Below are positions 1-11,166 of a stretch of 64,000 bases of DNA, one piece after another (positions within the stretch are counted from its first letter, which is position 1; every line of letters begins with the position of its first letter). The stretch lies in the NCBI GenBank assembly GCA_019188255.1, contig JAETXT010000011.1:3224001-3288000 (forward strand), read 5' to 3'. Source of the DNA: Verticillium longisporum. Taxonomy: Eukaryota > Ascomycota > Sordariomycetes > Glomerellales > Plectosphaerellaceae. The position numbers and the translations under genes are program-made. Under the pieces are notes generated by a model that made no database searches, was not told the DNA's origin, and was given only the letters and a program-made list of their open reading frames with translations.

Positions 1-346
1 AAAATGACAGCAGGGTTGTATCTACGAATTCCGAGGAAGGAACGTAAAGTAATTGGTATCTTTGGGGTAATATGTTCCTCTAGTGCTTCGTGGTCCATTT
101 TCAAAATGGACACAGGTCTATGGGTTCTCGAATTCCAGGGCCGCTCAGGTTGTCGCTATGCTAAAAAAGATGATCCAGTGCGCCTCATGCATGCCCCCCT
201 CGCATCTCTTTCTACATCTCCGTCGTCGTAACGTCTCGTTTTCCCATTCCAAAGCATTAAAATAAGTTGATATCGTTTGGTCGTACACAAAAAAGCCCTC
301 CTCTTCTTTCTCGTTTTTTCTCTCCCAAAATTGAAAGGGAGAGGCT
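1..346. other. 3' flank of the GH16 gene, no gene seen
   Basis: This stretch lies downstream of the GH16 stop codon. Short open frames here are either continuations of the GH16 reading frame past its true stop or random. No RNA gene or repeat is evident. Confidence 0.5.
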
Positions 347-1538
347 TCACCTCCTGACGACAGCCACGACGCCGGCGAAGAAGGACAGGGCCAGGAGCAG
401 CACGTGCGGGCGCAGCGAGGCGCCGGCGCCAATGGCGCGCAGCTTGCCCTCCCGGGTGATGCGCCAGCCCGCGGGCACGGACCCGCCGTTGGGCCTGGCG
501 CCGCCGTCCCAGGGCCAGCCGGTCTGCTGGGCGGTGGCCTCGTCGGTACCGATGCCGCCGGGGGCACGGTGGGGGCGGGCCCGCCCGTCTCGGCGGCGGC
601 GGTGGCGGTGACGGCGACCTGGTCGGCGTTGCCCTCGTTGGCGTTGACGGTGCCGCCGACGGCCTCGATGGACTGCCAGCTGCCCGAGTTGTCGGCGTAC
701 TTGTACTGCTTGCCGGTGGAGTAGTCGATGACCTTGAGGTCGCGGACGACCATGCTGAAGGGGCCCTGCGTGAAGTCGGTGGGGCCCTTGGCCCAGGCGC
801 TGGTGCCGGCGGCGGTGGCCGGGTCACCGCGGGACCAGGCGCCGAAGCGGATCTGCATCGGAGACTGGGGGTACTGGTTGTCGTCGGCGTCGGCGGGGGT
901 CAGGGTGCGGACGAGGGTGCCGTCGACGTAGAACTCGGTGCGGTCCTTGGTCCAGTCGAAGATGTAGGTGAGATACTCGTCTTGGTTGTTCTTGTCCGTC
1001 TTGTGGAGCTGGCCGCGGTTGTAGGACGTGACCTGGCCCTTGCCAAAGTAGTTGGTCTGGACCTCGTGCGGGTCGGCGCCGAGCCACTCAAAGTCAATCT
1101 CGTCGAGCGTGTCGGACTGGAGGACGAGGGAGGAGACGATGCCGGCGCCGGGGGCCGCCTTGAGTGTGATCTCGACGCGGCCGAACATGATGTAGAAGAG
1201 CGACATGAGCTGCGGGGCCTGGCCCGAGGCGGCGACGGTGAAGCTGACGCCGTCGCGGCCGTAGGTCGGCGAGCCGGCTTCGATAAAGGTATCGACGGCG
1301 CCGTTGGCAAAGTCGACGTCAATGGCCATGCCGAGCGCCGTGTTAGGTTCGCATGCTACGCGGGGGAAATGTCAGTGATTGATGTCTCGGGGCGGTGGGC
1401 CAGGAGGCAGGTGGAGAGCATACTTGTTGTCAGAGGGTTACAGTCCGTCCATGTCTGGGCCGCTGTCAATGTCGAGAATGCTGCTGCCGCTGCCGCCGCC
1501 AAGGCTGCGGGGCTCCGTCTTGTTCTTGAAAAGAACAT
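347..1538 (-). CDS. Crh-type GH16 cell-wall transglycosylase, secreted, with a frameshift
   Basis: Crh/Crf enzymes act at the cell surface and link chitin to beta-glucan. The start at 1538 gives an alanine-rich signal peptide (about residues 1-27) and a mature protein beginning QTWTDCNPL, the usual Crh start. One intron (1356-1423) joins TWTDCNPLTT to CEPNTALGM. The catalytic signature DEIDFEWLG falls near residues 123-131, with nucleophile and acid/base glutamates at about 124 and 128. The conserved tail (GTDEATAQQTGWPWDGG, then SVPAGW) and a hydrophobic C-terminus with a terminal arginine pair, fitting a GPI-anchor signal, are in another frame. One extra C in the C5 run at 560-564 (G5 on the plus strand) joins the two frames into about 374 aa, stopping at 347. 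The frame as read would instead run on in arginine/proline-rich nonsense. I infer an indel error; a real truncation cannot be excluded. Confidence 0.88.
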
Positions 1539-3243
1539 TTTTCTGTGTGTTTGTGTTCTCTGGAGAGAGGTGAAGGAACGCTGAAACTCGAACAATTGTT
1601 TGTACAGAAAGGGCGAGCAGATGACGAGGTCGAAAAAGGTGCCTCGCTTGAGCCCAGATGGTATGTAGTCAGTGAGGCTTGTCGGTGATGTTCAGTAAGC
1701 CTCGGGCAAAGGAGGTTTCCTCTGTCTCGATATGTCTGTGTCTCGATATGTCTCTTATGACGGTAGACAAGGAGACAATGGGGTGAGTAGGTGGTAAAGT
1801 GACTGGTATGTTACAACTGGGACAAGAGCCCGTCCAAGGGCAGACGCGGCGGCATGGCAATCTATATGGGAGACTTTCCCAGCCTGCAAGTTCAAGGATG
1901 TGGCGGCCCAATCGACGGGACGGTGGGGCCCAAACGCAGTATCGAGCAATTCAAGATCTTGGAAACCGCTTGGCCGTGCAAGTCCCGGACGGCCGGCCAG
2001 GGAATACGAAGCTGAAGCCGGCCAGCGCGGGCCTGTTGAGCGCAGTTTTCAGGGTCCTGTTGTCGTATCAACGACATGGGGGAGATTTGGGGGAGGTTGG
2101 GACAAGCGCTGGAGGAGCCTAACGAGCAGAATGGCGTGTGCTGATTGGCCGCGGCGTGGCTGAAAACATGTGGCTGGAGGAATCGAAGTGGCTGGCATGA
2201 CGAGCGCTTGGCGCAGCGACGTACGTACGTACCTTTCCTCGAGACACCTTACCTCACTCGCCTCACATTGATAGTCAATGCTTGCTCAAACATGCGGTCA
2301 TTGGATCCATCGTCATGGAACGGAGATTTCGAGGTCCGACGATGTGGTTCGCTCTTGTTCTCGAAGCTGTTGTGTTCATGCACTTGTTCGTGGCCCAACC
2401 AGATGGTCGTCTGATAAGACCTTCGATAAGAAAAGTATCCACTTCTCCAGTAATGGATCATCCCCCAGCACTACCCACATCCACATCACTGCACCAACTT
2501 GACCAACAAGCAAGCGGCCGGCTTCTTTGCATCATCGGGCAGCTTCAGCAAAAGGAAGCCGAACAACGTGCAAGACGCAGGAAAGCAATTCTGATGCAAT
2601 CAAAAGCCCAATACCCCACAGCACGCACACCTTCCCCTCACACCGTTCCCAGACCGACTTTCCTCCTCCAGGTGCTTGTCGTAGCTTCCTAACTCACTGG
2701 GCGCGTGACGTCAAACGAGAGCCGCAACTGCCCGCCGATGCCGAAAGCAACGCGGCTCCTGCCCTAGAACGTGACCCAGACGCTGTACAGGGCGCTGTGC
2801 GGCGCCGGCCCAGGGCGTCCCTCCAGGGCGTTCCTCCAGGGCGCTGCCAAAGGGCGTGCTCTGGCACGGGAAGGGGGCGTGAAGGAGGTCACAGTGCAGG
2901 ACCCCTGAAACCTCAGCGAATCATAGCACCTCTATACGTCCAGAATGACATGGGTAGCTGCGGGTACCAGCGGAAATGCCCCGCCAATCCACCTGCCCGC
3001 CCTGTCGTCCGCCGGTCGAGCTTGCCTCCCCCTCCTTATCTCGAGTCACGATGTGTAAGAGGTTCGATGGATGGGGAAGGACAATGAAACCGCCCTCCCT
3101 ACACCTCACTCCCTCAGCTCGAACCCCTCGAACGCTACGAACGCTACGCACTAGAGTTCAACGCTACACGGTCTGATTGATCAGGAACGGCAATACAAAA
3201 CCCATACCATCGACCCCTCCCCCCCCCGGAGACCGCTTTCACG
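1539..3243. other. Divergent promoter region between GH16 (-) and aminotransferase (+)
   Basis: About 1.7 kb with only short overlapping open frames on both strands and no protein-like sequence. Around 2808-2860 the word CCAGGGCG recurs three to four times. Near 3120-3170 the word AACGCTACG recurs. Both are minor simple repeats. Confidence 0.5.
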
Positions 3244-5101
3244 ATGGGTCACCTCGCAACCCAACGTGCTTTAAGCCTGCGGAGCATCAGAGCCATGTCC
3301 GCCACTGCTTGCCCGACCGCACCTGTCGGACCCATGTCCAGACGATCATTCCATGCGAAGCCAAAGCTCAACTCGGCCGGTGAGGCCGCTCCGGTGCAGC
3401 AAGATGCCGTGCTCGAGAACAAGCAACCGATATCCGTCTTCGACAGCATCCGGGAGCGACGGGCCAAGGCTGGCAAGCTCGTCGCCGGCGTGGCTGCCGT
3501 CTCTGACAGTGACATGTTCAAGGCGCCATCTCATGGCAAGCCGGAAGCCAAACGATGGGACCGTAAGAAAGCCGGTCCTCGAGTCTCTGGCCCCCGACTC
3601 TCGCTGACAAAGAGGCCGTAGACCACCTGAGCCACGAAGCCGCGGTGCGCAAGCCATGCACCCTGAAGCAAGCTGCTCGTTTCCTCAAGACGCCAGGTCT
3701 CATCTCCCTCGGCGGCGGCTTGCCGTCGAGCGAGTATTTCCCCTTTTCAGAGCTCACCATGCGTGTGCCCACGCCACCAGACTTCGCTGAGAAAGATAAT
3801 CTCTCTGCACAAAGTCCCACGGCGCAGACCATTAGCATAGGCAAGTATGATGTGCGCGAGGGCAAGTCGGAATACGACCTGTCCATCGCCCTCAACTACG
3901 GCCAGTCTACGGGCTCCGCTCAGATGATGCGCTTCGTTACGGAACACACCGAGCTGGTCTACAACCCACCTTACGCAGACTGGAAGGTGTGTCAGACAGT
4001 CGGCAGCACGGGCGCCCTCGAGCAGGCCTTGCGCATGCTCTGCGACCGCGACAGGGGTGACTCGGTCCTCACCGAGGAGTACAGCTTCTCGACCGCCCTC
4101 GAAACCATCGGTCCCCTGGGCATCAAGACCTTTGGCGTCAAGATGGACGCCGAGGGCCTGCTGCCCGAGAGCATGGACGAGCTCCTGACATCGTGGGACG
4201 AGAAGGCTCGCGGCGCCCGCAAACCGCATGTCCTGTACACTGTTCCTTCGGGTCAGAACCCCACCGGCGCCACCCAGGGACCTGAGCGTCGCCGCGCCGT
4301 CTACGCTGTGTGTCAGAAGCACGATGTTTACATCATCGAGGATGAACCCTACTACTTCCTGCAAATGCAGCCGTATGCCGGCAAGGATGCGCCGGTGCCG
4401 CCACCACCGGCCAGTGTTGATCAGTTCCTCGCCGACCTGATCCCCTCGCTGCTGAGCATGGACACGGACGGCCGCGTCTTGAGGATGGACTCCTTCTCCA
4501 AGGTACTGATGCCAGGCTCACGACTCGGATGGATCACGGCGTCGGCGCAGATGGTGGAGCGATATATCCGCCACGCCGAGGTCGCCAACCAGGGCCCGAG
4601 CGGCTTCTCACAGGTCATGCTCTGGAAGCTGCTGGACGAGACGTGGGGCCACGAGGGGTACCTGAAGTGGCTGATCGACTTGAGGATGAACTACACGCGG
4701 CGCCGCAACATGCTGCTCGCCGCCTGCGAGGACCACTTGCCGACGGATATCGTATCTTGGACCCCGCCTGCCGCGGGCATGTTCGTAGGTTGCCTATGGC
4801 CCGTCCACCACCTGGCGTGTTTTTGACACTAACCGGCTTGCAGCTCTGGCTCAAGGTCGACCATACAAAGCACCCCGACTGCCCGCAGCGTTCAATGCTG
4901 GAGATTGAGGAAGACATCTTCAACAACGCCATCGAAAACGGCGTTCTCTGTGCGCGGGGCTCCTGGTTCCGTACTGAGCCTGGCACGCCTGCGAAGGACA
5001 TGTTCTTCCGGGCGACCTTTGCAAGCGCATCGGAGGAGGCCATGAGCACAGCTATCCAGAGACTGGGGGCGGCGATCAAAAAGTCGTACCGCATGGACTG
5101 A
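3244..5101 (+). CDS. Aro8/Kat-type PLP aminotransferase (aromatic or 2-aminoadipate)
   Basis: Fold-type I pyridoxal-phosphate aminotransferase of the Aro8 / aminoadipate / kynurenine group, moving amino groups between aromatic amino acids or 2-aminoadipate and 2-oxoacids. Exons are 3244-3562, 3622-4784 and 4844-5101 (579 aa). Splicing the first intron gives AKRWDHHLSHEA, a motif typical of fungal Aro8 proteins. The Schiff-base lysine is K400 in MDSFSKVLMPGSRLGW; the PLP-site segments PSGQNPTG and IIEDEPYY precede it. The first 45 or so residues are rich in R, S and A and nearly free of acids, which suggests mitochondrial import from the start at 3244; an internal ATG at 3298 could give a shorter form. 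A compartment switch by start choice is inference. Substrate preference cannot be read from the sequence. Confidence 0.9.
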
Positions 5102-5607
5102 GGTGGATTGATGACTGGAAAACACCATGTCACCCTGGTTAGAGAAGCATCAGAGGCCCAGAACATGAGACTCATTGAGGCATGGGGACTGTGCGCTACG
5201 GGTTGGAGTTGGGCCTGATTTTCGTCTGAACGAATATACTTGATAATTTCCAGCGAGTCTCAATGACATGATAACTCTCTTAATCAACGACTGCCCGATG
5301 ATGTGAGAGAGACAGTTGAGTGCCTTGTTCAGGGAGACAAACGAGGAATAGGGGACAGTCACGTGCCCTCCTGATGGCACATAGGGTACCTGATGCTTCG
5401 GCGCCCCTCCACAGTGCAACTCACTGCCCGTCTGACTCACACACGGTCCCCGCCAAAAGATCAATCGCATCTGCCAGAAACACCCCTCTTCTGCCGGGGA
5501 CGCGCGAAAACTGCCCCTCACTTTCAGCGACTCGATCTACCCAGACCTCAAAATCCAGATCCCCTGCACCCACCCTACGTCAGCAAGAAAAACGAAAAAT
5601 TCCAGCC
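5102..5607. other. Intergenic region, leader of seryl-tRNA synthetase
   Basis: Lies between two tandem plus-strand genes. An open frame in phase with the synthetase extends upstream to an ATG at 5320. The added stretch is rich in S, T, P, R and K with few acids, so it may be leader sequence that happens to be open or an alternative N-terminal extension. Confidence 0.45.
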
Positions 5608-7306
5608 ATGCTCGACGCCCTGGACTTCATTGCCGAACGCGGTGGCGACCCCGAGAAGATCAGGGAGAGCCAGCGCCAGCGTGGCGACCCGGTAGAGCTC
5701 GTCGACGAGGTTATTGCTCTGTGGCAGGAGGCGCGCAGCGGTTCGTCATGTCCATTTTTTTGGCATGCCTCTTTTTTTCGGCACCGTTGACTTCAGTCGG
5801 ACTGACGGTTCTACAGAACAGTACAAGGTCACCCAGTTCAACGCGCAAATCGGCGCCGTCCAGAAGGAGATTGGCCAGCGGAGGAAGAACAAGGTCGACG
5901 ACGCTGACCTGCAGGTGAAGAAGACGGACCTGCAGAAGCAGCAGAAGGACCAGGAGGCCGCTGCGGCTGAGAAGCAAAAGGGCGCGTTTCTCTCTCCCCC
6001 TGCGCGCATCTCCCCCCTCCACATTGGCCCCCTTGCACATGACGGAGGTCACCTCAAGTTGAAGACTGACCCGCGCCTGCAGAGCTGCGCAACAAGACGA
6101 GAATCATTGGCAACTACGTCCACGAGTCCGTCCCCATCAGCAATACCGAGGATGACAACAAGGTGATCCGGACCTGGAAGCCCGAGGGCCGCGAGCTGAA
6201 GCCCTTTGCCGCCGCCGTTTCGCATCACGATGTCCTGCTGAAGCTCGGCGGTTACGATCCCACGCGCGGCGTCAAGCTTGTCGGCCACCGCGGATACTGC
6301 CTGACGGGCATGGGCTACTTCCTGTAAGGATCATGGACCGCACACGCCTCTGTCTGGTTCTCGTCTCACACGCTTGCAGGAACCAGGCTCTCGTCAGCTA
6401 CGGCATCGAGTTCCTCTTCAACAAGGGTAACAACCCACCTCCTTTCCCATCATGCCTTTTCGATACGAGATACAGACTAAGCGCCCGCCTGCAGGCTACA
6501 CCCCCAACCAGCCCCCCTACTTCCTCGACCGCGACCAGATGGCCAAGACGGCCCAGCTCTCCCAGTTCGACGAGGAGCTGTACCGCGTCTCCGAGGGCGA
6601 GCACCGACGGCTCGGCCGACAAGTACCTCATCGCGACGAGCGAGCAGCCGCTCTCGTGCCTTCACGCCGACGAGTGGCTCCAGCCCGGCCAGCTGCCGAT
6701 CAAGTACGCCGGCTTCAGCACGTGCTTCCGCAAGGAGGCCGGCAACCACGGCCGCGACGCCTGGGGCGTCTTCCGCGTCCACCAGTTCGAAAAGGTCGAG
6801 CAGTTCGTCCTCTGCAAGCCCGAGGACAGCTGGAAGTTCTTCGACGAGATGATCGCCACCTCCGAGGAGTTCTACAAGTCGCTCGGCCTGCCCTACCAGG
6901 TCGTCAGCATTGTGTCCGGCGCCCTGAACAACTCTGCCGTACGTGTCCCGTCTGCGCTCTCGCATCGATGGATCCCCCCGCTAACACTCCCTTCCAGGCC
7001 AAGAAGTTCGACCTCGAGGCCTACTTCCCCTTCCAGGGCGAGTACAAGGAGCTCGTCTCGTGCTCCAACTGCACCGACTACCAGACGCGCGAGCTCGAGA
7101 TCCGCTACGGCGTCAAGAAGGCCAAGGAGGCCCCCGGCAGCGGCAAGAAGGAATACGTCCACGCCCTCAACGCCACCCTCACCGCCGCCGAGCGCACCCT
7201 CTGCTGCGTCCTCGAGAACTACCAGACCGCCGAGGGCCTCAACGTCCCCGAGGTGCTGCGAAAGTACATTCCCGGCCAGCCCGAGTTCATCCCCTTTCAG
7301 AAATGA
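5608..7306 (+). CDS. SES1: Cytosolic seryl-tRNA synthetase, with one frameshift
   Basis: Class II synthetase that charges tRNA-Ser. Exons are 5608-5740, 5817-5981, 6083-6323, 6380-6426, 6495-6938 and 6998-7306. The N-terminal part starts [20 protein letters not shown] and forms the charged coiled-coil arm (about residues 30-105) that grips the tRNA. Motif 2 is [20 protein letters not shown]; motif 3 lies in the [20 protein letters not shown] segment. Exon phases all agree only if intron 2 (5982-6082) begins with GC, as GCGCGT; its 3' end is a normal CAG. Within exon 5 the frame changes at about 6602, between LYRVSEGE and [16 protein letters not shown]: one base too many or two too few. The motifs on both sides are intact, so an assembly error is likelier than a pseudogene. 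Expected product is about 445 aa, a little short of the roughly 470 usual in fungi. Confidence 0.9.
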
Positions 7307-7618
7307 GCGGGGCGCCTTCATGGCGTTCGTTGAAGGGTACGCGGATGTGGGAAAAAGTAGTGGAGGCAAAATGACACGCTAGAAGGAGCATCTGTGTTAG
7401 ATTTGAGCGACTGAACAGAGATGTCTTGTGACGTTCAAGAATTGATGACTACCAAACACACTTTTCGTTCTCGTTGCATCAGCCCACCAGCTTCACTTTT
7501 CACAGCGCGTGACGTGCCAGCAGGTATTTGGTCATGTAACGTTCAATGCACAGTTCAAGCTCGTATCATGTATCATGGCTAGTCAAAATACATACAGGAC
7601 TCATCATGTCTCAGAATC
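7307..7618. other. Convergent 3' intergenic region
   Basis: 312 bases between the stop codons of the seryl-tRNA synthetase (+) and P450 (-) genes. It should hold both 3' UTRs. Nothing else is seen. Confidence 0.5.
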
Positions 7619-9282
7619 TCACGCCTTCTTGGCTTCCCAAAAGGCAACCTTGACGCCCTCGCCCGGCTGCAGCACAATCTCCGACTTCAGACAAGGGCTG
7701 CCGCCGTCCACCTGGTCCATGTGGCTCTCGACCCGCTCGTACCGCTGGAACAGGCGGCACAACACATAACTCATCTCCGTCAGGGCAAACTGCTGTCCGA
7801 TGCAGATGCGCGGCCCGCCGTTGAACGGAATGTAGGTCCACGGCTTCGGCTGCCAGTGCTGCCAACGCTCCGGTGAGAAGACGTTATGGGGGGCGAATGT
7901 AGCCGAGGGGGGCGGGTAGATGTCTGCGCGGCGCTGCATGACGAGAGGGGAATAGCCGACGGGTGTGTTCTTCAGAACAGGCAAGGGCAAAGAGCCGTCA
8001 GGACCACCGCCGCGCGGGAGCGTCGTGTCGCGGAGCGCGAGACGCACGTTGTAAGGCACGACGGGGTAGAGGCGGAGTGTCTCATTCATGACGTTTTGCA
8101 GGTACTTCATGCTCTTCAGGTCTGCATAGGTTGGCTCACGGTCGGGCCCGACGTGCTGGAGTATCTCGTCGCGAAGCTTGCGGACAAGCTCGGGCTGACG
8201 GGACAGCTCGTAAATAGTCCACGACAAGGTGCAGGCGGTGGTGTCACGTCCAGCGAGCAGGACGGCAACGAGCTGATCGCGAATGACTTTGCGGTCTTGT
8301 GTGAAACAGGCGAGCTCGTGCAGGAAAGTGTAGTCCTTGTCAGATTTGGTCTTGGAAGAGAGCTCCTCTGGGCTCAATCGCAGAGCACGGTCAATGTACT
8401 GGTTGACAAAGTCGTTGATGACACGAAGGCCACGGCGGAAGGAGGCACGGGGAACGAAGCGACGCAGTCCATTAGAACGGGCAATGATGCTCTGGACCCG
8501 TTGGACTTCGTTGAAGGCCTCTGCAAAGTCTTGGCGGGGGGTTCTGGATCATTGTCAGTCTGTGGGAGTCTGGCTCGTGGCTACATGGGGTGCACTCACG
8601 ACATGGACTTGACATCTTTGCCCAGAAGAAAGTCGGTTGCAACGTCAAGGGTATAGCGGAAAAACATGTCGCTAATGTCGAGGACCTTACCATTGCCGGC
8701 CTCGAGGTTGACAGGCTGGTCCTCGCCGTTCAGTGCTCCGCCGTTGGCAATGGCCTTGAATAGCGTCTGGATATGGGATTCGAAGCAGTGCAAGTCACTG
8801 ACACGGTCGCGAATGAACTGAGGACGGATGAGATGCCGGCTCGTGTGCCACTTGTCGCCATCAGTGGTGAAGATGCTGTCACCGAGGAACTCGCTCCATT
8901 CCGCGTGGAACGGCTCGCCCTTGCCAAAGTCGTTGAACTGGGTAGCAAGAATGGCCTTGATGTTCTCAGGGTCGGCCGTGGAGATGATGCGCTGGCCGAG
9001 CACACGTGTCTCGCCGGTGTAGGAGCCAATCTCCCGGAATTTATTGGTCCAGAACTCCAGGTTGGTATGTGCCATGGCATGCTTGACAGCGGCAAAGACG
9101 AAGCGAAGGCCAAAGGGAAAGGTCAAACCATAGACCTTGCCCGAGGTGTAAGGGGCAAGGCGACGGAGGCGAACATGTTCATCGATGCGTCCGAGGACGA
9201 CCCAGAGAATGGTAGCGAATCCGAGAAAGCCGGCGACGGTCTTTGTGGAGATATTTTCCACGACAAACTCAACGAGACCCAT
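7619..9282 (-). CDS. CYP52-like microsomal cytochrome P450
   Basis: Heme mono-oxygenase resembling the fungal CYP52 clan, whose members hydroxylate alkanes and fatty acids at the chain end in the endoplasmic reticulum. Exons are 9282-8600 and 8543-7619 around a 56-nt intron; product 535 aa. A membrane anchor lies near residues 14-32. Seen in order: I-helix AGRDTTA, K-helix ETLR, PERW, and the heme loop FNGGPRICIGQQFALTE with the proximal cysteine at C475. The start at 9282 is preferred because the anchor follows at once; an in-frame ATG at 9366 would add 28 residues. No other biosynthetic genes sit nearby, so a catabolic role is likelier than membership of a metabolite cluster. The exact CYP family needs a similarity search; CYP539 and CYP584 types are alternatives. 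Confidence 0.9.
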
Positions 9283-10440
9283 GGTGGAGGGTTGATCGAG
9301 GTTCAAATCAGACAAAGGCGATCCGAGTATGGTGTGAACGGTGGTGGCGGCACGTGGCGGTGTCACGGTTGGTGGATCTCAACGGATCCTTAGTCGAAGA
9401 GAGGTGGCGCTCTAAGCCTGTATCATGAGACGGTTATGCTTTTGCCGGTAAATGACAGCAAATGGCGTTGTAAAAGGGAGGACTGAGAGGGACTTCAGCT
9501 CAATACCTAGAAGTCCAAGATGAGGTTTGTGAGAGGAAACAGTCAAGGAAGACAGCAGGGTATACTGGTCATGAGGTAGCGACAAAGGAACAGGGAAGCA
9601 GCTCGATCTTAATAGGTATAACGGCCGGGCCCCTCGAAGTTGGCGTCCCAGATTCAATTCGTGTGGCAAGCTTGTGGGCGGATCTTGGAGGCGTGTGCTG
9701 GTGCGGGAAACGGCTCCCCCACTTGATGCTTGGTGCTGCTGGCTTGGACCGTTTTGGCGGGGAGGACCAGGGTCAACACGGGGTTGCGATGTTGGAGATA
9801 TCCCGAAGGTCCTTTCCCAGATTGGGGCTTGATTCTGACATTGACATGCCGGATGGATTGACGTAGAGGTCAAGTCGTTTCTGTCAGCCACAAATGGAAG
9901 CTGATGCGAAGCTGCAAGACTTATAGGTTAGTAAACGGCGGGTGGAAGGCTGTGCGCCTCGTCTGGCAGAAGCCCGTAGTCCATGTGCTGCTGCACAGGA
10001 TTGCCGCTGTGGCTCGAAGAGAAGACAACCAGCCTTATCCCTTGAGTGCCGTAGAAGTGAGCGCCCGCGTGCCATTTCACGCCCAGGTGGTACAGAGCAT
10101 CGGCTTTCGAGGCATGTCGTTGTCATGCTGCCAAGGGAGACATGTCACCGAGACGGAGACAAGGACGGAGACGGAGACGGAGAGAAGCATCTTGGCGAAG
10201 ACCGCTCATGAGCTTCGCGGCAAGGGTGGATGCTGGCAAGCGCAGGGCATCTTGGTTAGGTATGGTCATGGTCGTGGTCATGGTGATGAAGATGTGGAGA
10301 GAGATGGGAGACGTCGCAGTGCATTAGACCAAACGGCATCCAGGAACACAGTTTAAGGGACAGTGCGTGGTGTGGTCTTGACAAATGGCACGATGGTCTT
10401 TGGTGAAACGAAGTAACACCCCGCTGCAAGTGACAGGGCA
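9283..10440. other. P450 upstream region
   Basis: No protein-like frame. Two short periodic tracts occur: GACGGA-like repeats near 10155-10185 and a degenerate 6-bp period of GTCATG-type words at about 10258-10298. The second lies about 150 bp before the large hexanucleotide array. Confidence 0.45.
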
Positions 10441-11166
10441 GGTGCAGATGCAGGTGCAGGTGCAGGTGCAGGTGCAGGTGCAGGTGCAGGTGCAGGTGCA
10501 GGTGCAGGTGCAGGTGCAGGTGCAGGTGCAGGTGCAGGTGCAGGTGCAGGTGCAGGTGCAGGTGCAGGTGCAGGTGCAGGTGCAGGTGCAGGTGCAGGTG
10601 CAGGTGCAGGTGCAGGTGCAGGTGCAGGTGCAGGTGCAGGTGCAGGTGCAGGTGCAGGTGCAGGTGCAGGTGCAGGTGCAGGTGCAGGTGCAGGTGCAGG
10701 TGCAGGTGCAGGTGCAGGTGCAGGTGCAGGTGCAGGTGCAGGTGCAGGTGCAGGTGCAGGTGCAGGTGCAGGTGCAGGTGCAGGTGCAGGTGCAGGTGCA
10801 GGTGCAGGTGCAGGTGCAGGTGCAGGTGCAGGTGCAGGTGCAGGTGCAGGTGCAGGTGCAGGTGCAGGTGCAGGTGCAGGTGCAGGTGCAGGTGCAGGTG
10901 CAGGTGCAGGTGCAGGTGCAGGTGCAGGTGCAGGTGCAGGTGCAGGTGCAGGTGCAGGTGCAGGTGCAGGTGCAGGTGCAGGTGCAGGTGCAGGTGCAGG
11001 TGCAGGTGCAGGTGCAGGTGCAGGTGCAGGTGCAGGTGCAGGTGCAGGTGCAGGTGCAGGTGCAGGTGCAGGTGCAGGTGCAGGTGCAGGTGCAGGTGCA
11101 GGTGCAGGTGCAGGTGCAGGTGCAGGTGCAGGTGCAGGTGCAGGTGCAGGTGCAGGTGCAGGTGCA
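10441..11166 (+). repeat. Perfect (GGTGCA)121 hexanucleotide array, 726 bp
   Basis: The sequence is 121 tandem copies of GGTGCA with one exception: unit 2 reads GATGCA. No other base differs. All six frames are stop-free, giving long open frames of alternating V-Q on the plus strand and L-H on the minus strand. These have no flanking protein-like sequence and are best read as a by-product of the repeat. The array starts about 1.16 kb upstream of the P450 start codon and about 0.9 kb beyond the hexosaminidase stop. Copy number in an assembly of so uniform a repeat may be wrong. Confidence 0.98.

Noticed and set aside
10441..11166. CRISPR-like or centromeric repeat array
   Set aside because: Units are 6 bp without spacers, and the host is a fungus.
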